Assembly: GCA_017531845.1 (NCBI GenBank)
Contig: JAFXKI010000007.1
Location: 186,001 to 250,000, forward strand
Length of the DNA: 64,000 nucleotides
Origin: Opitutales bacterium
GTDB taxonomy: Bacteria > Verrucomicrobiota > Verrucomicrobiia > Opitutales > UBA953
Reading direction: 5' to 3'
Shown here: positions 46,602 to 56,606 of the stretch, piece by piece
How the letters are laid out: every line of letters starts with the position of its first letter
Numbering within the stretch: the first letter of the stretch is position 1
Program-made: the position numbers and the translations under genes
Notes under the pieces: generated by a model
Databases searched by the model: none
Told to the model about the DNA's origin: nothing
The model's input: only the letters and a program-made list of their open reading frames with translations

Positions 46602-47741
46602 ATGGCAGAAGGCTTTCAAGTTATCGCACGGCGCTGGCGTCCGCAGCAGTTTGACGAAATGGTCGGACAGGAACACATTGTCCGCACATTGAAAAACGCG
46701 ATTGAAAGCGGCCGCATCGGGCACGCGTACCTTTTTGTCGGTCCCCGGGGCACCGGAAAAACGACGACGGCGCGCATTTTTGCCAAAGCGCTCAATTGCA
46801 CCAACGGTCCTTGCGTAAACCCACCGGAAGACGATCCCATTTGCCGCGCAATTGTCGACGGATCCTGCCCGGACGTGACGGAAATTGACGCGGCGACTAA
46901 CCGTAGCGTAGACGATGCAAAGCAGATCCGTGAGGAATGCTACTACCCGCCGATGCAATGCCGCTACAAAATTTACATCATCGACGAAGTTCACCAGCTT
47001 TCCAAGGATGCGTTCAACGCCCTGCTCAAAGTCATCGAAGAACCGCCGGAATTTGTTAAATTTATTTTTGCGACAACGGAATCCGATAAAGTTTTGGATA
47101 CCATCACGTCGCGTTGTCAGCGCTTCGAATTTCAGCCGATTCCCGAAGAAAAAATCGCAGCCCGTCTGCGCCAGATTACGGAAAACGACGGCGTGGAAGC
47201 CGACCACGACGCGCTTATCGCCATCGCCCGCCTCGCCAACGGCGGGATGCGGGATTCGCAATCGATTCTCGACCAGGTCATTTCGTTCTGCGGGAAAAAA
47301 ATTACCGAACGCGATGTTTCCGACATTTACGGACTCGCCTCAAAACACGAAATCGAAAACCTTGCCTCCGCGATGGCGCGTGCCGACTACGCGGAAGTTA
47401 TTTCCGCCGCCGATAAATTTGTCGAAGAAGGTCGCGACCTGCTCCGCGTTCTCGCCCACACGCAAGCGTATATTCGAGAAGCCTTGCTGGATTCCATCCG
47501 CGGGAACGGAAAAACCACCCTGCTCGGCACCTCCATGCGCACGGAACAGCTCCTGCGAATGCTCGACGCGCTCAACGCCGGAGAAGGCGGAATAAAATTC
47601 GGTCTGAGCGAGCGCGCAAATTTTGAAGTTACGCTTCTGAAAGCCGTCGAACAAAGCCGAACACGCGCCATAGACGCTCTTATCAAAGAAATTTCCGCAC
47701 TCGCCGATTCCGTTCCCGCCGGCGAAGCAAAAAAAAAATAA
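46602..47741 (+). CDS. dnaX: DNA polymerase III gamma subunit (DnaX, zero-frame product)
   Basis: Clamp-loader ATPase of the replicase. The 379 residues from ATG 46602 contain [18 protein letters not shown], Walker [19 protein letters not shown], a zinc-binding cysteine set (CTNGPC, C in PICRAI, C in GSCPDV), [18 protein letters not shown] and [18 protein letters not shown]. Clamp-loader domain III follows. The frame stops right after an A10 tract (AKKK then TAA at 47739). The next open frame is +1 and continues with a Pro/Ala/charged tail typical of tau. This layout recalls Thermus dnaX, where slippage on an A run makes both gamma and tau. Confidence 0.93.
   Translation: MAEGFQVIARRWRPQQFDEMVGQEHIVRTLKNAIESGRIGHAYLFVGPRGTGKTTTARIFAKALNCTNGPCVNPPEDDPICRAIVDGSCPDVTEIDAATNRSVDDAKQIREECYYPPMQCRYKIYIIDEVHQLSKDAFNALLKVIEEPPEFVKFIFATTESDKVLDTITSRCQRFEFQPIPEEKIAARLRQITENDGVEADHDALIAIARLANGGMRDSQSILDQVISFCGKKITERDVSDIYGLASKHEIENLASAMARADYAEVISAADKFVEEGRDLLRVLAHTQAYIREALLDSIRGNGKTTLLGTSMRTEQLLRMLDALNAGEGGIKFGLSERANFEVTLLKAVEQSRTRAIDALIKEISALADSVPAGEAKKK
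47729..47738 (+). promoter_or_regulatory. A10 tract, candidate slippage site in dnaX
   Basis: Ten consecutive A precede TAA. Loss of one A, or gain of two, in the transcript joins the dnaX frame to 47743-48228. A -1 ribosomal shift would instead meet TGA two codons after the tract. Confidence 0.6.
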
Positions 47742-47742
47742 T

Positions 47743-48228
47743 TTGACCGCAAAGTGCGAAGCGGCACTCGAAGAAGCTGCCTCTCAGTCTCAAACGCATT
47801 TTGTCCCGACAGAAAAAAAATCAAACCTGAACCGCGTTCCCGCAAAATCGCCTGAGCCCCGAGAGGAAAATCCGGCAAGAATCGTTGAAAAAGCAACGCC
47901 ATCCGCGCTACCGGCGGCTTCGGACGACGATTTTTTAAGCCGCTACGCCAATTTCGACGAAGCCTCCGTCGCTCCGGCAAATTCCGAAGAAACTGAACCT
48001 GCACCGCCCAAACACGCAGTTCGCCACGATGCGGAAAAAATTAAAAACTCAGAAGCGAACGTTCCCGCGTCCCTTCGGGACTATCTTGCCGAGCGGTTTC
48101 AAACACGTTTTTCCCGTCTCGTTCCTGCGGAGGATGTCCGCATTTTCTCTTCACACGGCGAAATCGTTACCGCAGAATCTGCAGATTCGCCGCAAGAGGA
48201 AGCAGACGATTCCGCTCCCGAAGATTAA
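47743..48228 (+). CDS. dnaX: Probable tau-specific C-terminal extension of DnaX
   Basis: The frame is open from upstream through the A10 tract. Its only early start is a TTG at 47743, overlapping the gamma stop by nothing and lacking any ribosome binding site, so independent translation is doubtful. The 161 residues form a Pro/Ala/Glu-rich linker (about 1-100) followed by a compact segment, LRDYLAERFQTRFSRLVPAE, and an acidic end. That is the composition expected of tau domains IV-V, which bind DnaB and the polymerase alpha subunit. Joined to the zero frame, tau would be about 540 residues. It could instead reflect a homopolymer sequencing error in a single tau gene. Confidence 0.6.
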   Translation: MTAKCEAALEEAASQSQTHFVPTEKKSNLNRVPAKSPEPREENPARIVEKATPSALPAASDDDFLSRYANFDEASVAPANSEETEPAPPKHAVRHDAEKIKNSEANVPASLRDYLAERFQTRFSRLVPAEDVRIFSSHGEIVTAESADSPQEEADDSAPED

Positions 48229-48249
48229 CCTCCGACCTCTCCGTTTCCT

Positions 48250-48723
48250 ATGAATCTCGGCGCACCGCTTCGTATCGGCATCATTTCGGACACACACGGC
48301 TTACTGCGTCCCGAAATTTTGGAAGTTTTCAAAAACGTCGACCACATTTTACACGCCGGAGATGTGGGAGATATTGCTATTTTGCATCAACTTTCAAAAA
48401 TTGCGCCCGTAACCGCCGTGCGCGGGAACACGGACGTTTCCCCCGAATGCCGGAAACTTCCGGTCTGCGAAACAATCAGCCTCGCCTCGGCGGAAATTTT
48501 CATGCACCACGGGCATTTGGAAGAATTTAATATTCTGCCCCACGGCACAAATGTTCTCATTTCCGGGCACACGCACGCGCCGCGAATTTTCTGGCGGGAA
48601 AACGTTCTTGTCATGAATCCCGGTTCGGCGGGTCCCCGCCGCTTCAGCCTTCCCGTCAGCGTAGGTATTCTCACGATTTACAACAAGGCGCGCTCGGCGG
48701 AAATCATTCAGCTCTCTATTTAG
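48250..48723 (+). CDS. YfcE/MJ0936-family metallophosphodiesterase
   Basis: A 157-residue cytoplasmic phosphoesterase with all metal-binding blocks: ISDTHGLLRPE, HAGDVGD, VRGNTD, HHGHLEEF and SGHTHAPRIF. The short length and order fit the YfcE/MJ0936 family, which hydrolyses phosphodiesters in vitro; the physiological substrate is unknown. It lies 21 bp after the dnaX tail on the same strand. Confidence 0.92.
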   Translation: MNLGAPLRIGIISDTHGLLRPEILEVFKNVDHILHAGDVGDIAILHQLSKIAPVTAVRGNTDVSPECRKLPVCETISLASAEIFMHHGHLEEFNILPHGTNVLISGHTHAPRIFWRENVLVMNPGSAGPRRFSLPVSVGILTIYNKARSAEIIQLSI

Positions 48724-48743
48724 CTTTTGTGCTCTTTCTTTAT

Positions 48744-48784
48744 AAAAAAAAGCGCACCGTGTTTCTGCTCGGTGCGCTTTTTTA
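48744..48784. terminator. Bidirectional terminator between the phosphoesterase and dnaJ
   Basis: AAAGCGCACCG pairs with CGGTGCGCTTT, with seven or more A before and six T after. Unlike most others here it does not use the iterated motif. Confidence 0.85.
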
Positions 48785-48802
48785 TTTTCAAAAAATACCG
48801 GA

Positions 48803-49933
48803 TTATTTGAAAAAGTTTTTAAACTTTTCCATCCACGATTCCGAAACCGGTTTTTCCTTGTCGCCGCAGGAATCCGCGAACGCTGAAAGACGTTCTTTCT
48901 GCTCGGAAGAAAGATTTTTCGGGACGTCAATCTCGATGCGCACATATTGGTCGCCCTTACCGTTCCCGCGCAGAGAAGGCATCCCCATGCCGCGCAAGCG
49001 GAAAGTGGTTCCGTTTTGCGTTCCCGCCGGAATCTTGAGCTCGGCGCGTCCGGTAAGCGTCGGCACTTCCAACATTCCGCCGAGAGCGGCGAGCGTAAAT
49101 TTAATCGGGATTGTGCAATAAAGATTGTCGCCGTCACGCTCAAACAAATCGTGATCCCGAACGTGGATAACGAGGTAGAGATCTCCGTATTCCCCGCCGA
49201 ATTCTCCGGCTTCGCCGTCTCCGGAAGAACGCAGGCGCGTTCCCGTGTCCACGCCGGCCGGAATGCGTTTCGTAAGCGTTCGGCTTTCAACCACGACGCC
49301 GCTTCCGCCGCAACTTTTGCAGGGTTTTTCGACAACGGTTCCGCTCCCGTGGCAAGTCGGGCAAGGCTGTTGCATTTGGAAAAAACCGGAACGGCGGATG
49401 ACCTGACCGCGCCCGTGGCAGGTCGGGCAGGTTTTGCGCTTGGATCCGGGCTCCGCGCCGTTCCCGCCGCAAACGGAACAGCGGGCGTGGCGTTTGTATT
49501 TGATGGTTTTTTCCACGCCGCTTGCAGCTTCTTCAAGCGTGATCTCGAGGTCAAAACGCAAGTCGTTCCCGCGCCGGTCTCCTTCTGCCGCACGTGCACC
49601 GCCGCCGAAAAAGCTTTCGAAAATTCCACCTCCTCCGCCGCCGAAAAATTCGCGGAAGATGTCGCTTGCGTCGCGGAATCCTCCGCCGCCCATTCCGCCC
49701 ATGCCGCCGTTTTCAAAAGCGGCGGCGCCGTATTGGTCGTAGGTTGCGCGTTTTTGCGGATCGGAAAGCACTTCGTAAGCGTTGGAAACTTTTTTAAACA
49801 TTTCCTCCGCTTCTTTGTTCCCCGGATTACGGTCGGGGTGATACTTCATCGCCTGCTTGCGATAAGCTTTTTTTATTTCCTCCGCCGTTGCCGATTTCTC
49901 GACGCCAAGCAACTTATAAAAATCGTCTGCCAT
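48803..49933 (-). CDS. dnaJ: Chaperone protein DnaJ
   Basis: Co-chaperone that delivers substrates to DnaK and stimulates its ATPase. The 376 residues have a J domain (HPD at 32-34), a Gly/Phe-rich linker (about 70-115) and four CxxCxGxG zinc repeats ([32 protein letters not shown]). Two C-terminal beta domains ([16 protein letters not shown]...) complete it, so it is a full type I DnaJ. It lies 34 bp downstream of grpE. dnaK is not in this cluster. Confidence 0.97.
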   Translation of the reverse strand: MADDFYKLLGVEKSATAEEIKKAYRKQAMKYHPDRNPGNKEAEEMFKKVSNAYEVLSDPQKRATYDQYGAAAFENGGMGGMGGGGFRDASDIFREFFGGGGGGIFESFFGGGARAAEGDRRGNDLRFDLEITLEEAASGVEKTIKYKRHARCSVCGGNGAEPGSKRKTCPTCHGRGQVIRRSGFFQMQQPCPTCHGSGTVVEKPCKSCGGSGVVVESRTLTKRIPAGVDTGTRLRSSGDGEAGEFGGEYGDLYLVIHVRDHDLFERDGDNLYCTIPIKFTLAALGGMLEVPTLTGRAELKIPAGTQNGTTFRLRGMGMPSLRGNGKGDQYVRIEIDVPKNLSSEQKERLSAFADSCGDKEKPVSESWMEKFKNFFK

Positions 49934-49967
49934 TTTTTGAAAGGCTTAAAGTGATTGGAAAACTTTC

Positions 49968-50633
49968 TTACGCGCCCTTCCCGGAGGAAATCACGACGCT
50001 GGCGGGACGCAACAGGCGGTCGCCGATTTTGTAGCCCACACGATGTACAAACATAACGTGATCCTCGGGAACGTCTTCCGACGGCTGGCTCGTCAGCGAT
50101 TCGTGTTCGTTCGGGTCAAACATTTTTCCGATCGGATTGATTTCCTCGATTCGGTGCTGGGCGAGCGCGTTTTTGAGTTGTGTTGCAATCATCGCGAATC
50201 CTTCCGTGATCGATTTTGCTTCCGGGTGTTGCTTTTCGGCGGCGTCCAGCCCGAGCTTAAAATTATCGAGAATCGGGAAAAGGTCTTTCGCCAAATCACC
50301 CTTGGCATAGTTGGCGAGCTTAGGTTTTTCTTCGTTGTTGCGGCGGCGATAGTTGTCAAATTCCGCGACTGAACGCAAATACGCTTCCTTGGTCTTCAAG
50401 AGTTCCTCTTGCGCTTTGGCAAGGTCTTCTGCAAGTTTCACCGTTTCTGCGTCCTCGGGGATAAATTCTGCCGTATTATCTTCGTTCCCGCACTCGCAAG
50501 CCGTGTCCGCGCCTTCGGATTCCGGGCAAAATCCCATTCCGCAACACGGTTCCGACTCTCCGGCGGGAGCGGGAACGGCTTGCTCTTCATTTACAATTTC
50601 CTCTGCGGGAACGTCTTTTTTGGAATGTCTCAT
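49968..50633 (-). CDS. grpE: Nucleotide exchange factor GrpE with cysteine-rich N-terminus
   Basis: Releases ADP from DnaK. Of 221 residues, about 65-130 form the long helix and 150-215 the beta domain (GMFDP-like IGKMFDPNEHESL, VMFVHRVGYKIGDRLLRPA). The N-terminal 60 residues are acidic, as usual. Unusually they contain five cysteines (30, 31, 36, 46, 48) in PCCGMGFCP ... CECG, a spacing that could bind metal or act as a redox switch. I know of no established role for it. grpE and dnaJ form an operon. Confidence 0.93.
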   Translation of the reverse strand: MRHSKKDVPAEEIVNEEQAVPAPAGESEPCCGMGFCPESEGADTACECGNEDNTAEFIPEDAETVKLAEDLAKAQEELLKTKEAYLRSVAEFDNYRRRNNEEKPKLANYAKGDLAKDLFPILDNFKLGLDAAEKQHPEAKSITEGFAMIATQLKNALAQHRIEEINPIGKMFDPNEHESLTSQPSEDVPEDHVMFVHRVGYKIGDRLLRPASVVISSGKGA

Positions 50634-50717
50634 AATCGAAAAGGATTCACTATAAAATAAAAGATTTTTCTTTCCAAATGCATTTTCCGTGCCGAACTTT
50701 GCGTTTTTTTGAACTGC

Positions 50718-50757
50718 GGAAAAACCGGCTCTCGCTCGAAGACGCTAAGTTTCTCGG
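50718..50757. repeat. Short CTCGAAGACGCTAAG-type repeat upstream of grpE
   Basis: GCTCGAAGACGCTAAGTTTC shares GAAGACGCTAAG with 8795-8867. It lies between grpE and the end of the SNF2 gene. Confidence 0.4.
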
Positions 50758-50766
50758 AATGAAAAA

Positions 50767-53250
50767 TCAGCGCATAAGGTCTTTCAGCTCGGCGAGAGAA
50801 ATTTTTGCGTTCCCGGCTTCGCTCGCTTCGAACAATTCCTCCAACAGCAGGCGTTTTTCGCGTTGGAGCAAAAGTACGCGTTCTTCTACGGAATCAGCAA
50901 TCGCCAGTTTGATCACCGAAACGGTTTTATGCTGCCCGATCCGGTGTGCACGGTCGGTTGCCTGCGCCTCCGCTGCGGGATTCCACCACGGATCGTAGTG
51001 CAGGACAGTGTCCGCCCCGGTGATATTCAATCCGAGCCCGCCGGCTTTCAGTGAAATCAGAAAAACCGGAATTTCCGGAGAATTATTGAATCGCTCGCAT
51101 TCGCGGGAACGTTCCCGCGTCGAACCGTCGATACGGCAAAAGGGAATGCCGTCGGCGCGCAATCCTTCCGCGAGAAAATCGAGCACGGAAACAAATTGTG
51201 AAAAAACAAGCATGCGCGATCCGCCAGCCCGGGTTTCATCTAAAATTTCTCGAAATGCGCGTAGTTTTGCAGATTCCTCCTCCGGAAAATCAGGCGAGAC
51301 GACGCGCGGCTCCGTGCAAATTTGCCGCAAACGCAAAAGCTGAGAAAACGCGGCAATCCGCAAACGCGCATCCGAAGCTCCCGACATTTCGAGTTTGAAA
51401 ATTTCATCGCGGGAACGCGTTTTCCAATCTTCGTAAAGCTTCGTTTGCATTTCGCCCGGTCTACACCAAACGGTTTGCTCTATTTTCGGCGGAAGCTCCG
51501 GCGCAACAGCGGATTTTGTGCGCCGCAAAATATACGGGGCAACCAAGGTTTTTAAATGCGCACGCTCCCATTCCCGCTTCCCCGCAAGCGCACCCGGCGT
51601 TCCCGCCGGCAAAAAGCCCGGCATAAGAAATTCAAACAAAGATCTTAAATCATTATGCGAATTTTCAATCGGAGTTCCCGTAAGGATAAACCGCGTTTTT
51701 ACAAACAAGCCTTTTAAAGAGCGTGCGTTACGGGAACGGCGATTTTTTATTTGCTGGGCTTCGTCAGCAAAAATCGTGTGCCATTCCCGGGCTTGGAAAA
51801 AGTCCAGATCAATGGCGAGTGTTGAATATGAAGTTAAAACCGCACCGCGTGAAAACGACGCTCCCACCCGCTCCATTCTGCGTTGACCGTGATGCACGCG
51901 CACCGGAATTTCCGGAGCAAAACGCACAAATTCTCTTCGCCAATTTTCAATAAGCCCGGCGGGAACGACTACCAACACGGACAAATCGGACTCCGGATTT
52001 TCCGCAAAAACCGCCGCGAGATACGCGATCGCCTGCACGGTTTTTCCCAAGCCCATCTCGTCCGCAAGCAAGCCGCCCAAACCGTTTTTATGTAAATGCC
52101 AAAACCACGCAGCACCGATTTGCTGGTAGACACGAAGCTGAGAAAAAAGCTTTTCCGGAATCGGCGGTTTTTCCAAGCGGGATAAATCCCGAAGCGCATT
52201 CGAACGTTTCCTCCAAGTTTCCGGGAGCTCAAACCCAATACCGAACTCCTCCAAAACAGACTCCGCCGACGGAAGTTCCTGTCTCGAAAATCGCCGTCGA
52301 AACGCATTTTCCGTTCCTGAAATTTCCCCGTAGCCGAGACGTTCCCGCAAGTCGGAAATCGTTTTCAAGTTCGCTTCGGAGAGCAAAACGATTTTCCCGT
52401 TTTCCCGCCGCACATAGCGTTGCCCGCGCGCCAAAGCCGCCGCCATTTCGTTTCCGGAAACGCCGTGGGTTTCCAAGCGCACCGCCACATCAAATTTTTC
52501 ACCCTCTTCTTTAATGTCGCAAAAAATTTTTGCGATTTTGAGTCCGCGCATAAAGCGGCGGAAGGCGGGAGCGTATTCAACGCGACATTCGTTTTCAAAA
52601 AAATCCCGATACGCGGAAATAAAATTCAGCACCTTATGCTCACCCCGCAAAAACCAGTGGCGGGAACGCGCGTCCAACACAAAACCGGTTGCCTTAACCA
52701 AATCCCGAACCGTTTCGTAATGCGGATTTTCCTTCGAAGGCAAAACAAGAGAAATTCCCTCCGCACCACCGTCGATTTGAGCACGGAATTTCACGGCAGT
52801 ATTTTGCGGCGAAGCCTCTGCGGATTTTTCAAAAAAAGCGGAGGGATTTTTTGCCGCGAACCCTGGCGAAGAACCCGCTTTTCCCGAACCGCTCCCGTGC
52901 AGCCGCGGCATCGGCTTCTGCGGCTCCGAAGCCATTCCCGCCGCAAGTCGAGCAGCCTCCGCCGCTTTCAGCAAAGGCGCAAAATACCCGAAATAAACAG
53001 CAAGAGCGTGGCGGCAAACACGACCGGTTTTTCCCGTTTCGCACAGGCATTCGACTCGCGGGAACGTGCGGGAACGCAAATCCAACGCGACCAGAAACCG
53101 CCGTGCGCCGTCTGCGACCTTCCCGCGCAAAAGCGGAGCATCCCACACAATATCCGCCGCCGAATTTGCTAAACTTTTTCCCTCCCGAAGCGTCGTCGGG
53201 GAAACCGTTTCAAGCCATTCCGAATCGGGAATTTGCGGCGGAATTTTCAT
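50767..53250 (-). CDS. SWIM zinc finger and SNF2-family helicase
   Basis: A DNA-translocating ATPase of 827 residues. An N-terminal SWIM finger has Cys68, Cys70, Cys79 and His81 (ECLCETGKTGRVCRH). The SNF2 core starts near residue 375, with Walker A DEMGLGKTVQAIAYL, the motif II block FADEAQQIKN, and TGTPIENSHNDLRSLFEFL. The helicase C-terminal half contains MLVFSQFVSVLDFL, LISLKAGGLGLNITGAD and DRAHRIGQ. Bacterial homologues resemble RapA and HepA-like remodelers and are often of unknown role. It holds a perfect motif palindrome at 51102-51119. Confidence 0.92.
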   Translation of the reverse strand: MKIPPQIPDSEWLETVSPTTLREGKSLANSAADIVWDAPLLRGKVADGARRFLVALDLRSRTFPRVECLCETGKTGRVCRHALAVYFGYFAPLLKAAEAARLAAGMASEPQKPMPRLHGSGSGKAGSSPGFAAKNPSAFFEKSAEASPQNTAVKFRAQIDGGAEGISLVLPSKENPHYETVRDLVKATGFVLDARSRHWFLRGEHKVLNFISAYRDFFENECRVEYAPAFRRFMRGLKIAKIFCDIKEEGEKFDVAVRLETHGVSGNEMAAALARGQRYVRRENGKIVLLSEANLKTISDLRERLGYGEISGTENAFRRRFSRQELPSAESVLEEFGIGFELPETWRKRSNALRDLSRLEKPPIPEKLFSQLRVYQQIGAAWFWHLHKNGLGGLLADEMGLGKTVQAIAYLAAVFAENPESDLSVLVVVPAGLIENWRREFVRFAPEIPVRVHHGQRRMERVGASFSRGAVLTSYSTLAIDLDFFQAREWHTIFADEAQQIKNRRSRNARSLKGLFVKTRFILTGTPIENSHNDLRSLFEFLMPGFLPAGTPGALAGKREWERAHLKTLVAPYILRRTKSAVAPELPPKIEQTVWCRPGEMQTKLYEDWKTRSRDEIFKLEMSGASDARLRIAAFSQLLRLRQICTEPRVVSPDFPEEESAKLRAFREILDETRAGGSRMLVFSQFVSVLDFLAEGLRADGIPFCRIDGSTRERSRECERFNNSPEIPVFLISLKAGGLGLNITGADTVLHYDPWWNPAAEAQATDRAHRIGQHKTVSVIKLAIADSVEERVLLLQREKRLLLEELFEASEAGNAKISLAELKDLMR
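51102..51119. repeat. 18-bp palindrome of two iterated motifs inside the SNF2 gene
   Basis: CGCGGGAACGTTCCCGCG is two full copies of the motif head to head, sharing the central CG. It is kept within coding sequence. Confidence 0.9.
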
Positions 53251-53399
53251 AAAAACGAACCGCTAATCACTACAGAAAACCACGGAATTTATGATTTGAA
53301 AAATTCTTTCTTTAAAGAAAAAACGTTCTCAGAAATCCGTATAATCCGTGGTTTCGATATTTTTCAAAGGAAGCGGAAAAATGCCGCATTCCCTCGTAA

Positions 53400-56300
53400 T
53401 TAAACTTTTTTGACAAAAGTCCAACCTTCGTTCGCGATGAGAGCCTGCGCTTTTTTCCATTTCGCGACACGCGTTTCGCCGTTTAATTCAATTTCAACGA
53501 GATCGTTGCGCCCGATTTCTCCGTCGGAAAGCCCGGCGGGAACGCTTTCGGACTCCGCAACGGGAACGCGGCTTCCACCAAGAATTGAATCGGCGACGGC
53601 GGATTTTTCTACGGCAACGGCACGTTTCGGTGCTTCCGTTTTTTCCTCCGGGATCTCGATTCTGCGCAGGCGGCGAATAAGCTGTTCAAAAGCCTCGTAG
53701 CTTGTCGCCGAGCGGAAAAGCCCTGTGCAAACATCCGTGCGCACACGCCCGAGCATAGTTTTAAAGCACGTAAACGCTTCGTTTTTATATTCGACGAGCG
53801 GATTGCGCTGACCGTAGCCCCGCAAGCCGATGCTCTGTCGTAAATCCGCCATCTCGGCAAGATGATCCTGCCAATTTTTGTCAATCGCCCTCAAAACGAT
53901 GTAGCGCTCCATCCCTTTGAGTGCTTCCGCGCCTTCAAACGCATCGCGCTCCGAATAAGCCTTGCGCACGCGCTCAACCACCAGATTTGCAGCACCTTCA
54001 TCACGCGCGGCAAGCAATTCTTCCGACGTAAAACGAATCGGGAACGTCGTGTTCAGCCATCGAACAAAATCTTCGAGAACGACTTGGTTTACGTCCGCTT
54101 TTTCATCGGCGGGAATGGCAGCATCGACGCGTTCGTTCAGTTCCTCGTCAACGAGCGCAAAAAGCAAATCGCGCGGCGTTTCCGTCTTCAAGGCTTCATT
54201 GCGGATTCCGTAAATAATTTCACGCTGTTTGTTAAAAACGTCGTCATATTGTAATGTATTTTTTCGATACGTGTAATGGACAGCCTCCACACGGCGTTGC
54301 GCCGTTTCAATCGAACGGTTCAAAAGCGAGTGCTGGAGCGGCTGGCCTTCGACAAAAGATTTTTGTAAGACGCGCGAAATCACGCCCGCATTCGAAAACA
54401 GGCGCATCAGGTCGTCCTCCAGCGAAACGAGGAACTTGGAACGCCCGGGGTCTCCCTGACGCGAACAACGCCCGCGCAACTGGCGGTCGACGCGGCGCGA
54501 TTCATGCCGTTCCGTGCCGAGTACGAAAAGCCCGCCCAATTCGCGAACACCTTCGCCGAGCTTAATATCGGTTCCGCGTCCCGCCATATTGGTGGCAATC
54601 GTTACCGCGCCGCGTTGCCCTGCCTGCGCTACGATTTGAGCTTCGATTTCGTGATTTTTCGCATTCAGCACATTGTGCGGGACACCGGCATATTTCAAGC
54701 TACGGGAAAGCATTTCCGAGGCTTCAACACTTGCGGTCCCGACGAGAACGGGTTGCCCGCGCTCGTGCGCCGCTTTGATTTCCTTTACCGCTTCCGCGTA
54801 TTTTTCGCGGCGGGTTTTGAAAATTGTATCATCTTCATCGATACGAATACAGGGCTTGTTTGTCGGAATTGCGACCACGCCCAAGCGATAAATATCGTAA
54901 AATTCTCCGGCTTCGGTTTCAGCCGTTCCCGTCATTCCCGCCAATTTTTCATACATGCGGAAATAGTTCTGAATCGTAATTGTTGCGTAGGTTTTCGATT
55001 CTTTTTCGATATCGACGCTTTCTTTTGCTTCAATGGCTTGGTGCAAGCCGTCGCTCCAACGGCGACCCGGCATAATGCGCCCGGTGTTTTCGTCCACAAT
55101 CATAACTTTATTGTCTTTGATTACGTAGTGAACGTCTTTTTCAAAAAGTGCGTAAGCGCGCAAAAGTTGCGAAATACAGTGGATGTCTTCGCTTGCCTTA
55201 ACGAAGCGTTCTTCCGCCTGCTGTTTGAGCTTGGCTCGCTCGTCGGCAGTAAGATTTTCCTTGGTGTCGATGGCGACAAATTCCGTCGGGATATCCGGCA
55301 AAACGAAGGCGTCGGGATTATCCGGGCGAAGCGTATCGCGCCCGAGCTGCGTCAGGTCCGATTCACGGCGCTTTTCATCGATGGCGTAATAAAGTTCTTC
55401 CTTGATGGCGAAACGGCGTTCCCGATTGAACGCGTTCATCATTTCCGCGTCGAACAAATCGAGTTTTTTGCGCCACTCGCCGTTTTCCATCATTTTGAGG
55501 AATTGCTTGTTCCGAGGCGCGCCGAGTTTGACCTGCAAAAGCTTTACGAGCCCGTTTTGCTCAGCACGGAGGTCTTTGTCTTTGGCGGCTTTTTCCAAAA
55601 TTTTACGGGCGGAATCGACAAGGGAATTGCAAAGGCGGGTTTGTTTTTCGACCAAGCCCTGCACACCCGGCTTAAACTGCTCAAACGGAGCGGCGCGATC
55701 CTCTTGCACAGGACCGGAAATGATGAGCGGAGTGCGGGCTTCGTCGATGAGGATAGAGTCAATTTCGTCGACAATGCAATAGTAGTGGTCGCTCTGCACC
55801 TGCTCGGCAAGCGAGGTTGCCATGCCGTTATCGCGCAGATAGTCAAACCCGAATTCGGAAGCGGTCCCGTAAGTGATATTGCATTTGTAAGTATCGCGGC
55901 GTTCGTGCGGCGGCATGGAATTTTGGATACAACCGACGGTGAGCCCGAGAAATTTGAAAAGATGCCCCATCCACTCGGAGTCGCGGCGCGCGAGATAATC
56001 GTTAACGGTAACGAGTTGGCAATTGCGTCCGGAAAGAGCATTCAGATAAAGCGGGAGCGTGGCGACGAGCGTTTTTCCTTCTCCGGTCGCCATTTCCGCG
56101 ATTTTATTGCGATGAAGTGCGATCCCGCCGATGAGCTGCACGTCAAAATGCACCATATCCCAAGTCAGGTCATGGTCGCAAACTCGAGCGGTGGTTCCGC
56201 AAAGGCGACGTGCAGCATTTTTTACGACGGCGAAGGCTTCCGGCAAGAGTTTATCCAACGTTTCCCCTTTTTTGAAGCGCTCCATAAACTCAGGCGTTTT

Positions 56301-56438
56301 TGCTTTAAGAGCGTCGTCGGAAAGGTTCTGATACTCGGCTTCCAGCGCATTAATTTTTTTAACGATGGGTTTGCACTTACGCACAAATTGGCGATGGTGG
56401 CGTCCGGCGAAAATTTTAAAAATGGAAGTAATGCCCAT
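53400..56438 (-). CDS. secA: Protein translocase ATPase SecA
   Basis: Drives preproteins through SecYEG. The 1012 residues begin with the conserved helix and reach Walker A at about 117-123 ([11 protein letters not shown]). Further blocks are [81 protein letters not shown] and [14 protein letters not shown]. The length exceeds E. coli SecA (901), mainly through an enlarged insertion around residues 260-400. The protein ends [11 protein letters not shown] without the usual cysteine-containing zinc tail. ATG at 56438 matches the family start. Confidence 0.97.
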   Translation of the reverse strand: MGITSIFKIFAGRHHRQFVRKCKPIVKKINALEAEYQNLSDDALKAKTPEFMERFKKGETLDKLLPEAFAVVKNAARRLCGTTARVCDHDLTWDMVHFDVQLIGGIALHRNKIAEMATGEGKTLVATLPLYLNALSGRNCQLVTVNDYLARRDSEWMGHLFKFLGLTVGCIQNSMPPHERRDTYKCNITYGTASEFGFDYLRDNGMATSLAEQVQSDHYYCIVDEIDSILIDEARTPLIISGPVQEDRAAPFEQFKPGVQGLVEKQTRLCNSLVDSARKILEKAAKDKDLRAEQNGLVKLLQVKLGAPRNKQFLKMMENGEWRKKLDLFDAEMMNAFNRERRFAIKEELYYAIDEKRRESDLTQLGRDTLRPDNPDAFVLPDIPTEFVAIDTKENLTADERAKLKQQAEERFVKASEDIHCISQLLRAYALFEKDVHYVIKDNKVMIVDENTGRIMPGRRWSDGLHQAIEAKESVDIEKESKTYATITIQNYFRMYEKLAGMTGTAETEAGEFYDIYRLGVVAIPTNKPCIRIDEDDTIFKTRREKYAEAVKEIKAAHERGQPVLVGTASVEASEMLSRSLKYAGVPHNVLNAKNHEIEAQIVAQAGQRGAVTIATNMAGRGTDIKLGEGVRELGGLFVLGTERHESRRVDRQLRGRCSRQGDPGRSKFLVSLEDDLMRLFSNAGVISRVLQKSFVEGQPLQHSLLNRSIETAQRRVEAVHYTYRKNTLQYDDVFNKQREIIYGIRNEALKTETPRDLLFALVDEELNERVDAAIPADEKADVNQVVLEDFVRWLNTTFPIRFTSEELLAARDEGAANLVVERVRKAYSERDAFEGAEALKGMERYIVLRAIDKNWQDHLAEMADLRQSIGLRGYGQRNPLVEYKNEAFTCFKTMLGRVRTDVCTGLFRSATSYEAFEQLIRRLRRIEIPEEKTEAPKRAVAVEKSAVADSILGGSRVPVAESESVPAGLSDGEIGRNDLVEIELNGETRVAKWKKAQALIANEGWTFVKKV

Positions 56439-56606
56439 GACTGACGGATTTTACAAAAAAAATGATTGGTAAGAATCTTATTTATCGACGGTATTCGCAA
56501 GGGTAAAACACAAGTTTTCATATAAAAGGAGGGGCGTTCCCGCGTTTATTAAATTGAAATTTGCTTTTCCCGCCCGGGAAGCTCACAATTTCGGGGAAAT
56601 AAATTT

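Noticed and set aside
47729-47746. E. coli-type -1 ribosomal frameshift in dnaX
   Set aside because: The -1 frame reaches TGA at 47744-47746 within a few codons; it cannot reach the tau-like tail.
48394-49716. A 440-codon minus-strand frame overlapping dnaJ and the phosphoesterase
   Set aside because: Both overlapped genes are well supported in other frames; the product has no recognisable domain.
54504-56444. A 646-codon open frame antisense to secA
   Set aside because: SecA motifs are intact on the minus strand; the plus-strand frame is a codon-bias shadow.
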